The position numbers were made by a program, and so were the translations under genes. A DNA stretch of 64,000 bases from Acidobacteriota bacterium (GTDB lineage Bacteria; Acidobacteriota; Terriglobia; Terriglobales; Acidobacteriaceae), in NCBI GenBank assembly GCA_013289875.1, contig JABCZC010000015.1, positions 1 to 64,000 on the forward strand. Direction: 5' to 3'. The notes below the pieces were generated by a model, which saw nothing but the letters and a program-made list of their open reading frames with translations, made no database searches and was not told where the DNA came from. Shown piece by piece: positions 1 to 8,244 of the stretch (the first letter of the stretch is position 1; every line of letters starts with the position of its first letter).

Positions 1-1118
1 CGAAGAAGGACGAACCGAAGCCTCCTCCGGATGTCATCGTCTTTACGAATGGCGATCAGCTATCGGGCACGTTTGTGCGCGAGGTGGGCGGGACCGTCAC
101 CTTCCATAGCGACATTGTGGGAGACATCAACATCGCCTGGGACAAGATCAAAGAGCTGCGTACGCAGACCAAACTCGCCGTCCTGGACAAGACCGTAACG
201 CTTGAGAAGAAAAAGCTGCCGCCTAATGTTCCTCAGGGTACAGTCACGGTCGCCGGAGACATGATTACCGTGCATCCGGATAACAATGCGATGATTCAGC
301 CGATTCCGGTCAAGAATGCGACGTTCATTATCGACCAGGCGACTCTGCAGAAGCAGTTGTATGGAGAACCCGGGTTCTTCGCCGGCTGGAACGGCGCTCT
401 GACTGCCGGCGCCACGATCGTCGAGGCGACGCAGAAGCAGTACACCTTCAACGGAGCCGTTACACTCGTACGCGTGGTGCCGACGGTTTCGTGGCTCAAT
501 CCGAGGAAGCGGACGATCGTCGATTTTACCGGATCGTACGGCAAGATCACGGAAGACGGATATATCTCCGAAGGCGTCTTCTATCCCGCGACGAGCATCA
601 AGAGCTCGATCTATCACGCCGGCGCCGAACAGGATTGGTACTTCACGCCCCGCGTCTACTTCCTTGCAGAGACGGCTTTTGACCATAACTTCAGCCAGGG
701 ACTGGATCTGCAGCAGATCTACGGTGGCGGACTCGGTTGGACGGTCGTAAAGCAGCCGAAGCAAGAACTGGACCTACAGGCGACAATCCAGTATGAAAAG
801 CAGAATTTTATCAACGCGACCGATGGCACGAACCAGAACCTGATCGGCTCGACCTTTGCGGGCACATATGTACGCAAGCTGCCACGAGGTTTCCTCTTCA
901 ATCAGCAGGTGGCCTTTATCCCGGCCTACAACAACACCAACGCGTACTCAGCAAGCGAGTCGAACACGCTGGCTGTTCCGCTCTACAAGAGCCTGAGCTT
1001 TTCGATCGGCACACTGGACACCTACCTGAACAATCCGCCGCCAGCGCTGCCACCGACACAGCGGAATTCGTTCCAGTTCACCTTTGGCGCAACATACGTG
1101 GTCAAATCGAAATACTAG
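1..1118 (+). CDS. DUF481-family outer-membrane protein, 5' end cut off
   Basis: The reading frame is open from base 3, so the true start lies before the window; the GTG at 75 is internal. The visible N-terminal part (PDVIVFTNGDQLSGT, followed by a D-I-x-W-x-K-I motif) looks like the small beta-domain that precedes the barrel in DUF481 proteins. The rest is rich in alternating aromatic and polar residues, as in outer-membrane beta strands, ending FTFGATYVVKSKY at the stop. The family is linked to salt or envelope stress (YdiY-like), but no biochemical role is established. It converges on the cytochrome gene across a hairpin. Confidence 0.8.
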   Translation, partial: KKDEPKPPPDVIVFTNGDQLSGTFVREVGGTVTFHSDIVGDINIAWDKIKELRTQTKLAVLDKTVTLEKKKLPPNVPQGTVTVAGDMITVHPDNNAMIQPIPVKNATFIIDQATLQKQLYGEPGFFAGWNGALTAGATIVEATQKQYTFNGAVTLVRVVPTVSWLNPRKRTIVDFTGSYGKITEDGYISEGVFYPATSIKSSIYHAGAEQDWYFTPRVYFLAETAFDHNFSQGLDLQQIYGGGLGWTVVKQPKQELDLQATIQYEKQNFINATDGTNQNLIGSTFAGTYVRKLPRGFLFNQQVAFIPAYNNTNAYSASESNTLAVPLYKSLSFSIGTLDTYLNNPPPALPPTQRNSFQFTFGATYVVKSKY

Positions 1119-1139
1119 GGTCTTCCATGGGAAGACCCT
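1117..1139. terminator. Hairpin between convergent genes
   Basis: Perfect 10-bp inverted repeat, AGGGTCTTCC / GGAAGACCCT, with a 3-nt loop. It begins inside the stop codon of the DUF481 gene and lies 19 bases from the stop of the convergent cytochrome gene. There is no strong T-run, so it may act as a bidirectional stem-loop terminator or an mRNA 3'-end stabiliser. Confidence 0.6.
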
Positions 1140-1157
1140 GGAGTCCGTGCTGGTCCA

Positions 1158-1790
1158 TTACTTCGAATCTGGAGGAATGGCCGGCGGCATCGCCTTCATT
1201 TGCTGGTCGGTCATCGTCTGATTGGGGAGGATGGACGTCTGAGGCCGCAGAGCAGCCGGATCCAGATCGAGCGGTTGCTTGAGCAGGTCGAGAGTGCCTG
1301 GCGGCAAAGGCTTGTCGGCGTTGGCCAGAAGCAGGGAGACCTGCCAAATCTGCGTCGGGTTAAGAATCTTGTCATAGGCCGGCATGCCGCTGAAGCGAAT
1401 GCCGTTGGCCACCTTCCAATAGGTTTCTCCCGGGGGGTCGTCGCTTACTCCGACTACTCCACCCTCGTGCGGCGCCCAAAGCTGGGGCGCTTGAGGATAC
1501 ATATGCGCGGCAAAAGCGGACGGCAGGCCATAGAGGCCATGGCAGGAGGCGCACTGCTGCCGATAGATGTGCGCACCGGATTCGAGATTCGTCGCACTCG
1601 GCTCGATCGGCGAGTTTCTGGGCATTTCTTTGTCGATGCGCGCGTGAAGCGGCACACTGACCAATTGTTTTTCCAGCTGATAGGCCTGATCGGCAACGGC
1701 AACTGGAGGATGGCCATAGCGAAAATGGAAGAAGACGATCAACGGAATGGTCAGAAGCCCCAGGATCAAACCCAACAGAAATGCCTTCAT
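1158..1790 (-). CDS. Membrane-anchored class I cytochrome c
   Basis: 210 residues. An N-terminal hydrophobic helix (about residues 3-22) has no clear cleavage site and probably anchors the protein with the rest periplasmic. The haem-binding motif CASCH is at residues 80-84, and the likely sixth ligand Met136 sits in a GMPAY motif. It is a mono-haem electron carrier of the cbb3/alcohol-dehydrogenase-subunit type. No oxidase or dehydrogenase partner is adjacent, so its redox partner cannot be named. Confidence 0.88.
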   Translation of the reverse strand: MKAFLLGLILGLLTIPLIVFFHFRYGHPPVAVADQAYQLEKQLVSVPLHARIDKEMPRNSPIEPSATNLESGAHIYRQQCASCHGLYGLPSAFAAHMYPQAPQLWAPHEGGVVGVSDDPPGETYWKVANGIRFSGMPAYDKILNPTQIWQVSLLLANADKPLPPGTLDLLKQPLDLDPAALRPQTSILPNQTMTDQQMKAMPPAIPPDSK

Positions 1791-1965
1791 GCGTTGTTGC
1801 GCCTCGATTCAGCAAGAGAATTAGGTGCGGTTGATGATACTTTGATTGCCCAATCACAGGAAAGCAGGGCGCGGGAGGGCTGGCAAGTGCTTTAATACAT
1901 ATTGCAGGAGAATTCTTTGTCTTTTTCATCCCCAGAGGCAGCAGGTAGCGGAGGCGTCACGATTC

Positions 1966-2736
1966 ATGCATTTTGGAAAATGTAAGGGATACGGTTCGTA
2001 TCCAATTTTGGCCCTGGCCCTTTTCTTAGCGCCAGCCGCAGTATGGGCGCAAAGTACAGCCGATCAACAGACGCCGCAGACGACCGAACCTCAGCCACAA
2101 ACGCAGACTCAGCCGCAGGCACCATCGCAGCGGGCAGAGGTATTGCGCCAGGCGCAGCAGCGCGTGAATGCGCGGCGCAAAATGAGAGTGGAGCAGATTA
2201 TCCAGGACACCTACACCCACAAATACGAGGTCTACGGCGGGGGAGGCTATCTGCGTTTCAGTCCTGGCAGCACGTTGCAGCATATGAACGAGGCGTCGTG
2301 GAACGCGGGATTTACTGACTATCTGGCAGGCAAGCTGGGCGTAACAGCGGATTTTCGTGGGTACTATGGAACTGCCTATACTTACATCAACGAGTTTCAG
2401 GTGTTTCAGCCAAGCATCAGCCAGTACACGTTCATGGGCGGACCGCAAATGCGGTTCGTTGAGAAACAGCACTGGGCGGTGAGTGCGAATGCACTCGTCG
2501 GCTTCGGGCACGGTAACTTCGGCACAGGCACAGGCGGGCTCCCTCCCACGCTGATCGGGCTATATCCCGATTCAACCGTCTTCAATCTGAGCATTGGCGC
2601 TCCGATCGATTACAACCTTGGGCCCACGTTCGCGGTCCGGCTGACTCCGAACTATCTGATGAGCGACTACGGCAGCCAAATACAGAACAACCTCGGATTC
2701 AACGCCGGGGTTGTGTGGCGGTTCGGGCGGCAGTAG
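1966..2736 (+). CDS. Small outer-membrane beta-barrel protein
   Basis: The ATG at 1966 is preferred because a signal peptide follows directly (hydrophobic LALALFLAPAAVWAQ, cleavage after AQ); the longer frame back to 1846 adds an unlikely hydrophilic leader. After the signal come a Q/T/P-rich linker and a segment with many alternating aromatic residues and glycines, ending GVVWRFGRQ. This fits the outer_membrane_beta-barrel (OmpW/OprF-like) class. About 256 residues. Function unknown; it is divergent from the cytochrome and convergent with aspA. Confidence 0.7.
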   Translation: MHFGKCKGYGSYPILALALFLAPAAVWAQSTADQQTPQTTEPQPQTQTQPQAPSQRAEVLRQAQQRVNARRKMRVEQIIQDTYTHKYEVYGGGGYLRFSPGSTLQHMNEASWNAGFTDYLAGKLGVTADFRGYYGTAYTYINEFQVFQPSISQYTFMGGPQMRFVEKQHWAVSANALVGFGHGNFGTGTGGLPPTLIGLYPDSTVFNLSIGAPIDYNLGPTFAVRLTPNYLMSDYGSQIQNNLGFNAGVVWRFGRQ

Positions 2737-2745
2737 CGGTGGGAT

Positions 2746-2778
2746 CCCTCCTTCGGTCCAATGCGGATCGAAGGAGGG
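2746..2778. terminator. Stem-loop between convergent barrel protein and aspA
   Basis: Perfect 10-bp arms, CCCTCCTTCG at 2746-2755 and CGAAGGAGGG at 2769-2778. It sits between two converging stop codons (2736 and 2801). No T-tract on either side, so it is a probable bidirectional terminator by position rather than a textbook intrinsic one. Confidence 0.6.
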
Positions 2779-2800
2779 GCGGGCTGAGTGATAACAACCC

Positions 2801-4234
2801 CTAAGCTTTGGCCTTTGTGTCCCGCTCCTTGGCGGCATCCAGCGGGTATTGTGGCTCGGTCATGCGAACCGGGTCGAGGATTTCGGCGATCTGCTCATCG
2901 CTGAGCAGCTTCTTTTTGCGGGCGATGGAGATGATCGACTCGCCCGTCGCGACCGATTCTTTCACAATCTCGGCGGCTTTCCCGTATCCGATGTAGGGAT
3001 TGAGCGCGGTAGCGAGCGACACCGTGCTTTGCGCATAGAAGTTGCAGCGCTCGGCATTCACGGTAATGCCGGCGACACAACGATCGTTGAACTGGGTCAG
3101 CATATTGGCAAGAATGGTGATGCTTTGGAGCACGCTGTGGGCCATGGTGGGCATCATGACGTTGAGCTCGAGCTGACCGGCCTGCACGGCGTAAGCGACG
3201 GCGGTGTCGTTGCCAATGATCTGAAAGCTGACCATGGCGGCTAACTCCGGCATTACGGGGTTGATCTTGCCGGGCATGATGGAGGAGCCGGGCTGCAAAC
3301 TGGGCAGATAGATTTCCGCAAAACCGGTGTTTGGTCCAGACGATAGCAGGCGGATATCGTTCGAGATACGGATGACTTCGAGCGCAATCCCACGCAGGGC
3401 GGCGCTTACCTCCGCCATGCAGGCATTCGATTGCATGGCCCAGCGCATGTCTGCAGCGGGAACGAGGTGCTGGCCGGAGATGCGCGCGAGATTTGCAATG
3501 GCCTTGACGCGGTAGTCGGGGTGCGTGTTGATGCCCGTGCCGACGGCGCTGCCTCCGAGGCCGAGTTCGCGGAGCGACTCGCTGGCCTGCTGAAGAAACT
3601 TCTTGCCCTTCTCAATGGCAAATCCATAAGCCGCGAATTCCTGGCCGAGACGAATCGGCACGGCATCCTGCATATGAGTGCGCCCCGACTTCATGATGCC
3701 GTCGAACTCTTTGGCTTTGGCGGCGAAGGTGGCGGCCAGCGTGTCGAGGACGGGATAGAGGGTTTCCAGATTCAACAGCGTGGCGAGGCGCATGCCGGTG
3801 GGAAATACGTCATTGGTCGATTGGCCGTAGTTGACGTGGTCGTTGGGGTGAACGTGGGTGTAGTCGCCGAGGTTTGCCCCGAGAATTTCGTTTGCCCGGT
3901 TGGCGATTACCTCGTTGGTATTCATGTGGAAGCTGACGCCGGCGCCGGCCTGGAAGACATCGACGACGAACTCGGAGTCCCACTTGCCGTCGATGACCTC
4001 CTGTGCAGCCTGAATGATGGCGGCGGCGCGCCGATCGTCGATCAGGCCAAGCTCCTGATTCGCCTCGGCGGCCGCGCGCTTCACCATCCCGAAGGCGCGG
4101 ATGAGCTGTGTATGGGCATTCAGCCCGGAGATGGGATAGTTTTCGACGGCGCGAGCCGTTTGTGCTCCGTAGTAAGCGCGTGAGGGGACTTCAACGAATC
4201 CGAGCGAATCTTTCTCCTTGCGAACTTCAGACAT
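2801..4234 (-). CDS. aspA: Aspartate ammonia-lyase (aspartase)
   Basis: Member of the aspartase/fumarase superfamily. The catalytic-loop signature GSSIMPGKINPV is intact and followed by MPE, and the motif AGAGVSFHMNTNEVIANRA is closer to aspartase (GAGTS-MNTNEV) than to class II fumarase (GSGTQSNMN). It would convert aspartate to fumarate and ammonia in the cytosol. Start placed at MSEVRKEKDS (4234), giving 477 residues, the usual length; the frame extends 19 residues upstream without family support. It stands alone on this strand. Fumarase is the main alternative reading. Confidence 0.85.
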   Translation of the reverse strand: MSEVRKEKDSLGFVEVPSRAYYGAQTARAVENYPISGLNAHTQLIRAFGMVKRAAAEANQELGLIDDRRAAAIIQAAQEVIDGKWDSEFVVDVFQAGAGVSFHMNTNEVIANRANEILGANLGDYTHVHPNDHVNYGQSTNDVFPTGMRLATLLNLETLYPVLDTLAATFAAKAKEFDGIMKSGRTHMQDAVPIRLGQEFAAYGFAIEKGKKFLQQASESLRELGLGGSAVGTGINTHPDYRVKAIANLARISGQHLVPAADMRWAMQSNACMAEVSAALRGIALEVIRISNDIRLLSSGPNTGFAEIYLPSLQPGSSIMPGKINPVMPELAAMVSFQIIGNDTAVAYAVQAGQLELNVMMPTMAHSVLQSITILANMLTQFNDRCVAGITVNAERCNFYAQSTVSLATALNPYIGYGKAAEIVKESVATGESIISIARKKKLLSDEQIAEILDPVRMTEPQYPLDAAKERDTKAKA

Positions 4235-4353
4235 GCGTGTGCGACTCCTGTGCTTGATGGGCGGCCTCCCGAGACGGCTCGCGAAGCGCAACGTTTGAGT
4301 ATAGCGAGTCTGAGCCGGGTTGTGATTTCATGGAACATCGATCGGGCTGAGAC

Positions 4354-5199
4354 ATGGACCACACGGATCGGATGGACGCGTGCCGGAAATTCTTCGCGGA
4401 TCTGGTAACAGCTCACGCCGGTGTTCCTGCGGACAGCGAGCTTGCGGCTGCGTTTGCATCCACGCCCAGGGAACAATTTGTTGGCAAGCCGCCATGGAGG
4501 GTCTTCACGTCGACGGGCTATATCAGTACGCCCTCGGACGATCCGGCATTTCTGTATCAGGATGTTGTCATTTCCCTCGGAGGCAAGGCGTCGCTGAATA
4601 ATGGGCAGCCGTCTCTGCACGCTTTGTGCCTCGCTGCTCTGGCGCCGCAGAAAGGGGAGACGGCGGTTCATGTCGGCGCCGGCACCGGCTACTACACCAC
4701 GCTGCTTGCCAAGCTGGTTGGCGAAGCCGGCAAGGTGGTCGCGTATGAAATCGACGAGGAATTGGCGCAACGCGCTGTTGCCAATCTCTCCGGGTTTCCA
4801 CAAGTTGCGGTGAAACATCAGTCCGGCGCGGAGGGGCCAATTCCACCGTGTGACGTACTCTACGTCAATGCTGGAGCGACCTCTCCACTTGCTGTCTGGT
4901 TAGACGCGTTGCGCTCCGCGGGGCGTCTTTTGTTCCCGCTTACCGGTGAGGAGGGATCAGGCGGGATGCTGCTGGTCACGAAACGTGAAGGTGGACCCTT
5001 TGCAGCGCGATTCTTGTCCCAGGTGCAGTTCGTTCCCTGTGTGGGGGCTCGTGACGAGTCGACAGCAAAGAAGCTTACTGCGGCATTTCGCAGGGGCGGT
5101 TGGACCAGAGTGACGGAACTGCATCGCGGCGAGGCGCCACGCGAAAATTGCTGGTATTCCGGCTCAAGCTGGTGGCTTTCCATCGGCTCGAATGCGTAA
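4354..5199 (+). CDS. Protein-L-isoaspartate O-methyltransferase-like protein
   Basis: 281 residues. The N-terminal half contains a PIMT-like REQFVG segment and the SAM-binding motif I, VHVGAGTGYYT, followed by the acidic end of strand 2 (VVAYEIDEE). PIMT enzymes methylate isoaspartyl residues in damaged proteins; this one is longer than the ~210-residue canonical enzyme because of a C-terminal extension and has weaker similarity past motif I. It may be a diverged methyltransferase with another substrate. Divergent from aspA; ypdA follows 75 bases downstream. Confidence 0.7.
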   Translation: MDHTDRMDACRKFFADLVTAHAGVPADSELAAAFASTPREQFVGKPPWRVFTSTGYISTPSDDPAFLYQDVVISLGGKASLNNGQPSLHALCLAALAPQKGETAVHVGAGTGYYTTLLAKLVGEAGKVVAYEIDEELAQRAVANLSGFPQVAVKHQSGAEGPIPPCDVLYVNAGATSPLAVWLDALRSAGRLLFPLTGEEGSGGMLLVTKREGGPFAARFLSQVQFVPCVGARDESTAKKLTAAFRRGGWTRVTELHRGEAPRENCWYSGSSWWLSIGSNA

Positions 5200-5274
5200 A
5201 TGTGTGAAGGGACCAACACCCGGACGTGACTATCGGAACCCCCACGCTTCGCCGTGATCGTCTAATCTAGAGAT

Positions 5275-6315
5275 ATGAGTGCCAACGCGAGGCTTGCCGC
5301 GGAAGAGACCAGCTTCGATGTTCTGGTGATTGGCGCGGGGCCGACTGGCATGGCATGTGCAATCGAGGCGCAGCGAGCCGGCTTTCGCAGTGTTCTAGTG
5401 GATAAAGGTTGCCTGTGCAACTCGATCTTCCACTATCCGTCGCACATGACCTTTTTCACGACGCCGGAGCTGCTGGAGATCGGAGATATTCCCTTTCCCA
5501 GCCCCAATCAGAAGCCGAACCGCAACGAAGCGCTGGAGTACTACCGCAAGGTCGCGGAGCACTACGAACTCGACGTGCGGCAATACCGGCTGGTCGAATC
5601 GGTGAGCGGAGTGGATGGCGAGTTTGCGGTGCGTACCAAGGATAAGTTTGGGCGCGAGGAGATTTACCGGAGCCGCAAGCTAATCGTGGCGACGGGGTAT
5701 TACGATCTGCCGAATTATCTCAATATTCCGGGCGAAGAGTTGTCCAAAGTGCACCACTACTACGACGATCCGCACCCTTACTTCGATCAGGACGTGGTCG
5801 TGATCGGAGGCAAAAACTCCGCGGCCATTGCGGCTCTCGATCTCTGGCGTCACGGTGCGCGCGTAACCCTGGTGCATCGCGGGCCCGCAATTCACAAGCA
5901 CGTGAAGTACTGGATCCTGCCGGACATTGAGAATCGCATCAAGAACGGCGAGATCACTGCGTATTTCGCAAGCAGGGTGACGCAGATTGGTACGGACAGC
6001 GTCTGGATCGAAACTCCTCATGGTTTGAAGGAGCTTCCAAATGACTGCGTGTTCGCGTTGACCGGGTATCATCCGGACTTCGATTTCCTTACCGCGCTGG
6101 GCGTTCGGTTGGAAGGCAAGGACCTGCTTCCGGTGTGCGATGGCGATTGCCTGGAGAGTAACGTGCCTGGCGTCTACCTTGCGGGCGTGATCGTGGCGGG
6201 CTCGCGGACGAACGAGATATTCATTGAAAACGGTCGCTTCCACGGGCGGCAGATTGCGGCAGATCTCGAACGCAAACTTTTGGTGCGGAATACGCTCGAC
6301 GCTGTTGCGCGCTGA
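5275..6315 (+). CDS. ypdA: YpdA-like FAD-dependent disulfide reductase
   Basis: 346 residues. Two dinucleotide-binding motifs are visible: IGAGPTG at residues 19-25 (FAD) and VVVIGGKNSA at 174-183 (NADPH). Between them lies the YpdA-typical block SIFHYPSHMTFFTTPELLEIG. There is no CxxC pair as in thioredoxin reductase. YpdA enzymes are proposed bacillithiol-disulfide reductases. The residue after GP in the first motif is Thr, whereas Firmicutes YpdA proteins, as I recall, carry a redox-active Cys there, so the acceptor may differ. The fold assignment is firm; the substrate is inferred. Confidence 0.85.
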   Translation: MSANARLAAEETSFDVLVIGAGPTGMACAIEAQRAGFRSVLVDKGCLCNSIFHYPSHMTFFTTPELLEIGDIPFPSPNQKPNRNEALEYYRKVAEHYELDVRQYRLVESVSGVDGEFAVRTKDKFGREEIYRSRKLIVATGYYDLPNYLNIPGEELSKVHHYYDDPHPYFDQDVVVIGGKNSAAIAALDLWRHGARVTLVHRGPAIHKHVKYWILPDIENRIKNGEITAYFASRVTQIGTDSVWIETPHGLKELPNDCVFALTGYHPDFDFLTALGVRLEGKDLLPVCDGDCLESNVPGVYLAGVIVAGSRTNEIFIENGRFHGRQIAADLERKLLVRNTLDAVAR

Positions 6316-6360
6316 AACGGAGTCAGGGGCCAGAGTGCCGAGTAACCGAAACGGTTCGCC

Positions 6361-8235
6361 ATGTCGATGTTGAGACCACGCACAATTCGTGGTCAGTTGA
6401 TGAGCGGCCTGATTCTGTTCGAAGTGATTGTGCTGGCCGTTCTCTCGGTGGTGCTGGTCCGCGAACAGGGCGACGAGTTGCGCTCGCGCACAGAGCGGCG
6501 CCTGGAGTATCAGGCAAGTGTGCTCGCGGTGCTGACCAGCGCGGCGATGAGCGACGGGCAATTTCACACTCTCCAACACGTGCTGAACGCCATGCGCGAC
6601 GCGCCGAGCATTCGTGCCGTTCAAATCACGGACACACAAGGTCGCACGCTGGTGAGCAGTGATTCCGGCATGCAAGGCAAGCTGATGCTATCGGGGACGG
6701 AACGCACTTACCTGCGCGAGTTGAATAAGCCGGAGATCTTTTCGATCGACAAGAAGACGAGCGAAGCCGTGGCGCCGGTGCGCATTGACGGCGTGACGCG
6801 AGGGTTCGTCTGGATCTATCCGGACAATTCGCAGGACCGAACGCAGCTGCATAAGCTTTTGGGATTCACACTGCTTTCGGCGTTCTTCGGCATCATCGGC
6901 TGCACCATTTTTGCGAGCCTGATGGCGAGGTCCATCGCGCGGCCGCTGGGCGTGCTTATGAGGGCCACGCGTCAGCTCATCCGCAATCCGGAAGACACCG
7001 CCTCGTTCCCCCTGGCGGTCACTTCAGCGAATGAAGCCGCTGACCTGACGATGGCTTTTAACCTGATGGTTGCCTCGATCCAGGAACAGCGCGCAGGATT
7101 GAACGAGACTTTGGCGCTGCTTGACTCCCTGCTGGCCAACGCGCCGATTGGCTTCGCGTTCTTCGACCGCCGTCTCCGCTTTGTTCGGGTGAATCAATTC
7201 CTGGCGAAGATGAACGATCTGCCTGTGAGCCGACATCTCGGACGCACAGTGTGCGAGATTTTTACGGAGCCGGTTGGAGGCAGGCTGGAGGAGAGCATCC
7301 GCGAGGTTTTCGAACGTGGCCGAGCGGTACAGGACCTGGAATTGAACGGCGCACCCACGGACGGGTCGTCTCAGACACGCAGCTGGCTCGCAAATATTTA
7401 TCCCGTTCGCACGGATGGACAAACTGTGCGATGGGCGGGCGTGATCCTGGGAGAAACAACCGAGCGACGCCGCGCGGAAAACGCGTTGCGAAAGTCGGAG
7501 AAGCTGGCTGCGGCCGGCAGGCTGGCGGCATCGATCGCGCACGAGATCAACAATCCGCTCGAGGCTGTTACCAATCTGGTTTTCCTCATCCGCAAGGGAA
7601 GGCTCGATGCTGAGTCGACGCACTACGCTGAGCTGGCACAGCATGAATTAGCCCGTGTCGCCGAGATTACACAGCAGATGCTTCGCTTCTACCGGCAGTC
7701 CACACTGCCGTCGTCGTCCAACGTGTGCGAGTTGCTGGACTCGGTTCTGCTGCTGCACCACGGGCGCGTAGTTTCGTTGCATGTTGAGGTCGTTCGCCGA
7801 TACGCAGAAGATATCAGGCTATTTTGCTTTGCTGGCGAAGTGAGGCAGCTCTTCGCCAACCTTGTCGGAAATGCCCTGGATGCGATGACGCCCCGAGGAG
7901 GAAGGCTGCTATTGCGTGTGCGCCGCGCGCGTGTGTACGGCCAGCCGGGATTACGTGTCACCGTAGCCGATACCGGATCAGGCATAACCGCGGAAGTTCG
8001 GCGGCACATCTTCGAACCATTTTTTACGACGAAGGAGGCGACAGGTACCGGGCTGGGGCTGTGGGTGAGCTACGAGATCGTCGTCAAGCATCATGGAACG
8101 ATTCAGGTGCGCAGCCGCGCGGGGGGAGGAAACGGGAACAGCGGAACCGTCTTCACGGTCTTCTTCCCGTTGGGATCCGAAGATGCAGTTGCCGAGGAGA
8201 AACACGCATTGGACGGCGTTGAAATAACGGGCTGA
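6361..8235 (+). CDS. Membrane sensor histidine kinase (HAMP-PAS-HisKA-HATPase)
   Basis: 624 residues. Two membrane helices (about 14-34 and 166-188) flank an extracytoplasmic sensor domain. A HAMP-like segment follows, then a PAS domain (around LLANAPIGFAFFDRRLRFVRVN). The H-box ASIAHEINNPLEAV carries the phospho-accepting His394. Downstream are the N-box NLVGNALDAM and the G-boxes DTGSGI and GTGLGLW. All kinase motifs look intact. No response regulator is adjacent, so the partner is elsewhere. It begins 45 bases after ypdA and could be read through from it. The signal sensed is unknown. Confidence 0.92.
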   Translation: MSMLRPRTIRGQLMSGLILFEVIVLAVLSVVLVREQGDELRSRTERRLEYQASVLAVLTSAAMSDGQFHTLQHVLNAMRDAPSIRAVQITDTQGRTLVSSDSGMQGKLMLSGTERTYLRELNKPEIFSIDKKTSEAVAPVRIDGVTRGFVWIYPDNSQDRTQLHKLLGFTLLSAFFGIIGCTIFASLMARSIARPLGVLMRATRQLIRNPEDTASFPLAVTSANEAADLTMAFNLMVASIQEQRAGLNETLALLDSLLANAPIGFAFFDRRLRFVRVNQFLAKMNDLPVSRHLGRTVCEIFTEPVGGRLEESIREVFERGRAVQDLELNGAPTDGSSQTRSWLANIYPVRTDGQTVRWAGVILGETTERRRAENALRKSEKLAAAGRLAASIAHEINNPLEAVTNLVFLIRKGRLDAESTHYAELAQHELARVAEITQQMLRFYRQSTLPSSSNVCELLDSVLLLHHGRVVSLHVEVVRRYAEDIRLFCFAGEVRQLFANLVGNALDAMTPRGGRLLLRVRRARVYGQPGLRVTVADTGSGITAEVRRHIFEPFFTTKEATGTGLGLWVSYEIVVKHHGTIQVRSRAGGGNGNSGTVFTVFFPLGSEDAVAEEKHALDGVEITG

Positions 8236-8244
8236 TTTGTGCCG

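Noticed and set aside
60-764. 234-codon frame on the minus strand opposite the DUF481 gene
   Set aside because: Arg-rich shadow of the DUF481 frame with no domain or ribosome site; high G+C opens many antisense frames.
2801-4234. Fumarase instead of aspartase
   Set aside because: The MNTNEV block and INPVMPE tail match aspartase better; still listed as the alternative in the feature.
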